From positions 1 through 15,369 of the forward strand of contig CABREZ010000028.1 of assembly GCA_902470035.1 (NCBI GenBank): 15,369 bases of DNA, read 5' to 3'. Numbering within the stretch: the stretch's first letter is position 1; each line of letters opens with the position of its first letter. Shown piece by piece: positions 14,831 to 15,369 of this stretch. The translations under genes and the position numbers were made by a program. The stretch comes from an uncultured Streptococcus sp. Lineage in GTDB: Bacteria; Bacillota; Bacilli; Lactobacillales; Streptococcaceae. Under the pieces are notes generated by a model, which saw only the letters and a program-made list of their open reading frames with translations, made no database searches and had not been told where the DNA came from.

Positions 14831-15195
14831 GAATCGGGGATAAACTGAAGGGTGTTGTGACAGGCTTGCAACCTTATGGAGCCTTTGTTGAATTAGAGAC
14901 AGGGGTAACCGGTTTAATCCATATTTCTGAAATCCGCAGTGGATATATCGACAACATTCATGATATCTTAAAAATTGGGGATCAAGTTTGTACCCAGGTT
15001 ATCGATATTGATGAATACTCTGGGAAGGCTAGCTTGTCTCTTCGTACCTTAGAAGCTGGGAACAGAAAGCAGTTTCGACATCATCGTTTTTCTAATGATC
15101 GCCATAAGATTGGTTTTACTCCTTTAGCCAAGCAATTACCTATTTGGATTAAAGAAAGTAAAGAATTTTTGAGTGACACTAGTCAAGGAAAATAA
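14827..15195 (+). CDS. cvfD: S1-domain RNA-binding protein, CvfD/YugI (GSP13)-like
   Basis: The 122-residue protein has one S1 RNA-binding domain (about 1-72), with GVVTGLQPYGAFVELETGVTGLIHISEI and SGKASLSLRTLE. A basic, His/Arg-rich segment follows (about 77-95), then a C-terminal tail resembling FTPLAKQLPIWIKESKEFL. Related single-S1 proteins (GSP13/YugI; CvfD in pneumococcus) are reported as ribosome-associated or as post-transcriptional regulators. The S. mutans neighbour in this position is called pnpB, although a single S1 domain is not PNPase. The start is the ATG of an ATGA overlap with the HAD-cyclophilin gene, preceded by GAGGGAGAGG. The symbol is my best match and has not been checked by alignment. 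Confidence 0.82.
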   Translation: MRIGDKLKGVVTGLQPYGAFVELETGVTGLIHISEIRSGYIDNIHDILKIGDQVCTQVIDIDEYSGKASLSLRTLEAGNRKQFRHHRFSNDRHKIGFTPLAKQLPIWIKESKEFLSDTSQGK

Positions 15196-15218
15196 AAATT
15201 TGTTTCTGCAGATAGAAG

Positions 15219-15247
15219 AAAAAGAGGCTACATCGTAGCCTCTTTTT
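15219..15247. terminator. Perfect bidirectional terminator after the S1-domain gene
   Basis: AAAAAGAGGCTAC (15219-15231) pairs without mismatch with GTAGCCTCTTTTT (15235-15247) across a 3-nt loop. The A-tract and T-tract flank a GC-rich core, so it can end transcription from either strand. It lies 23 nt after the last stop codon. Confidence 0.9.
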
Positions 15248-15280
15248 GAATGTAGACAAACTATTGTTTTACATAAAACG

Positions 15281-15316
15281 GCTAGATGATTTTTAAAAAT
15301 GACTTAGCCATTTAAT
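15281..15316. repeat. Imperfect AT-rich inverted repeat in the right-hand intergenic region
   Basis: GGCTA and TAGCC arms enclose ATTTTTAAAAAT with a few mismatches. It could be a weak second hairpin downstream of the main terminator. No gene is visible between 15248 and the window end. Confidence 0.35.
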
Positions 15317-15353
15317 AAGAAGATAAAAACTTTCCGCCGTTAGAAAAGTGGCA

Positions 15354-15369
15354 GAGACACTAGTGTCTC
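15354..15369. repeat. Perfect 16-bp palindrome at the window edge
   Basis: GAGACACT and AGTGTCTC are exact reverse complements with no spacer. The sequence stops at the last base of the palindrome, so it may be longer. It could be part of a terminator, an operator or a dispersed repeat beyond the window; its role cannot be told from here. Confidence 0.5.

Noticed and set aside
1..15369. CRISPR, tRNA/rRNA, IS, phage or toxin-antitoxin content
   Set aside because: I saw no regularly spaced repeats, no tRNA- or rRNA-like sequence, and no transposase, integrase or toxin genes; the window is tightly packed conserved chromosome.

Overview
The window is ordinary low-GC Firmicute chromosome, and the gene set and order point to Streptococcus, most likely a viridans-group species. 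The signs are luxS divergent from rny, then gmk-rpoZ-priA-fmt-rsmB, then a PP2C phosphatase/PASTA kinase pair, then liaFSR, then a HAD-cyclophilin fusion and a small S1-domain protein. From memory this order closely resembles the S. mutans locus; species cannot be fixed without a search. All genes except luxS are on the + strand. I see no phage, IS element, CRISPR array, tRNA or rRNA.

Layout. 1-57 is a large hairpin that closes the luxS side and looks like a dispersed streptococcal palindrome acting as a terminator. luxS (66-548, minus) and rny (819-2426, plus) diverge from separate extended -10 promoters. About 140 bp lie between these promoters and hold a possible 24-codon ORF with a strong ribosome binding site. 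rny ends at a long stem-loop. A near-consensus promoter at 2567-2595 then starts the run gmk-rpoZ-priA-fmt-rsmB-stp-stkP, with short gaps and overlaps throughout. A UUCG-capped terminator-like hairpin sits just after the rpoZ stop. A second near-consensus promoter lies inside the end of rsmB and would give stp-stkP its own transcription. stkP ends at a clear intrinsic terminator. liaF-liaS-liaR follow from an extended -10 promoter with no good -35 and a 7-bp direct repeat just upstream, a layout that fits activator control. Another extended -10 promoter overlaps the liaR end and precedes the HAD-cyclophilin gene and the S1-domain gene. A perfect 13-bp-stem terminator closes the unit at 15219-15247.

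Function. The first part is information processing: RNA decay (RNase Y), GTP supply (Gmk), RNA polymerase omega, replication restart (PriA), initiator tRNA formylation (Fmt) and 16S rRNA methylation (RsmB). The second part is envelope surveillance: a Ser/Thr kinase with three extracellular PASTA repeats and its phosphatase, next to the Lia three-component system that responds to cell-wall and membrane stress. The last two genes add a putative phosphatase/prolyl isomerase and a ribosome- or RNA-associated S1 protein. LuxS belongs to methyl-cycle recycling and makes the AI-2 precursor.

Nothing here is a clearly undescribed system. The points most worth checking are the 24-codon ORF, the rpoZ-priA hairpin, the promoter inside rsmB, the direct repeat at the liaF promoter, and the Ser-rich tail of the kinase.
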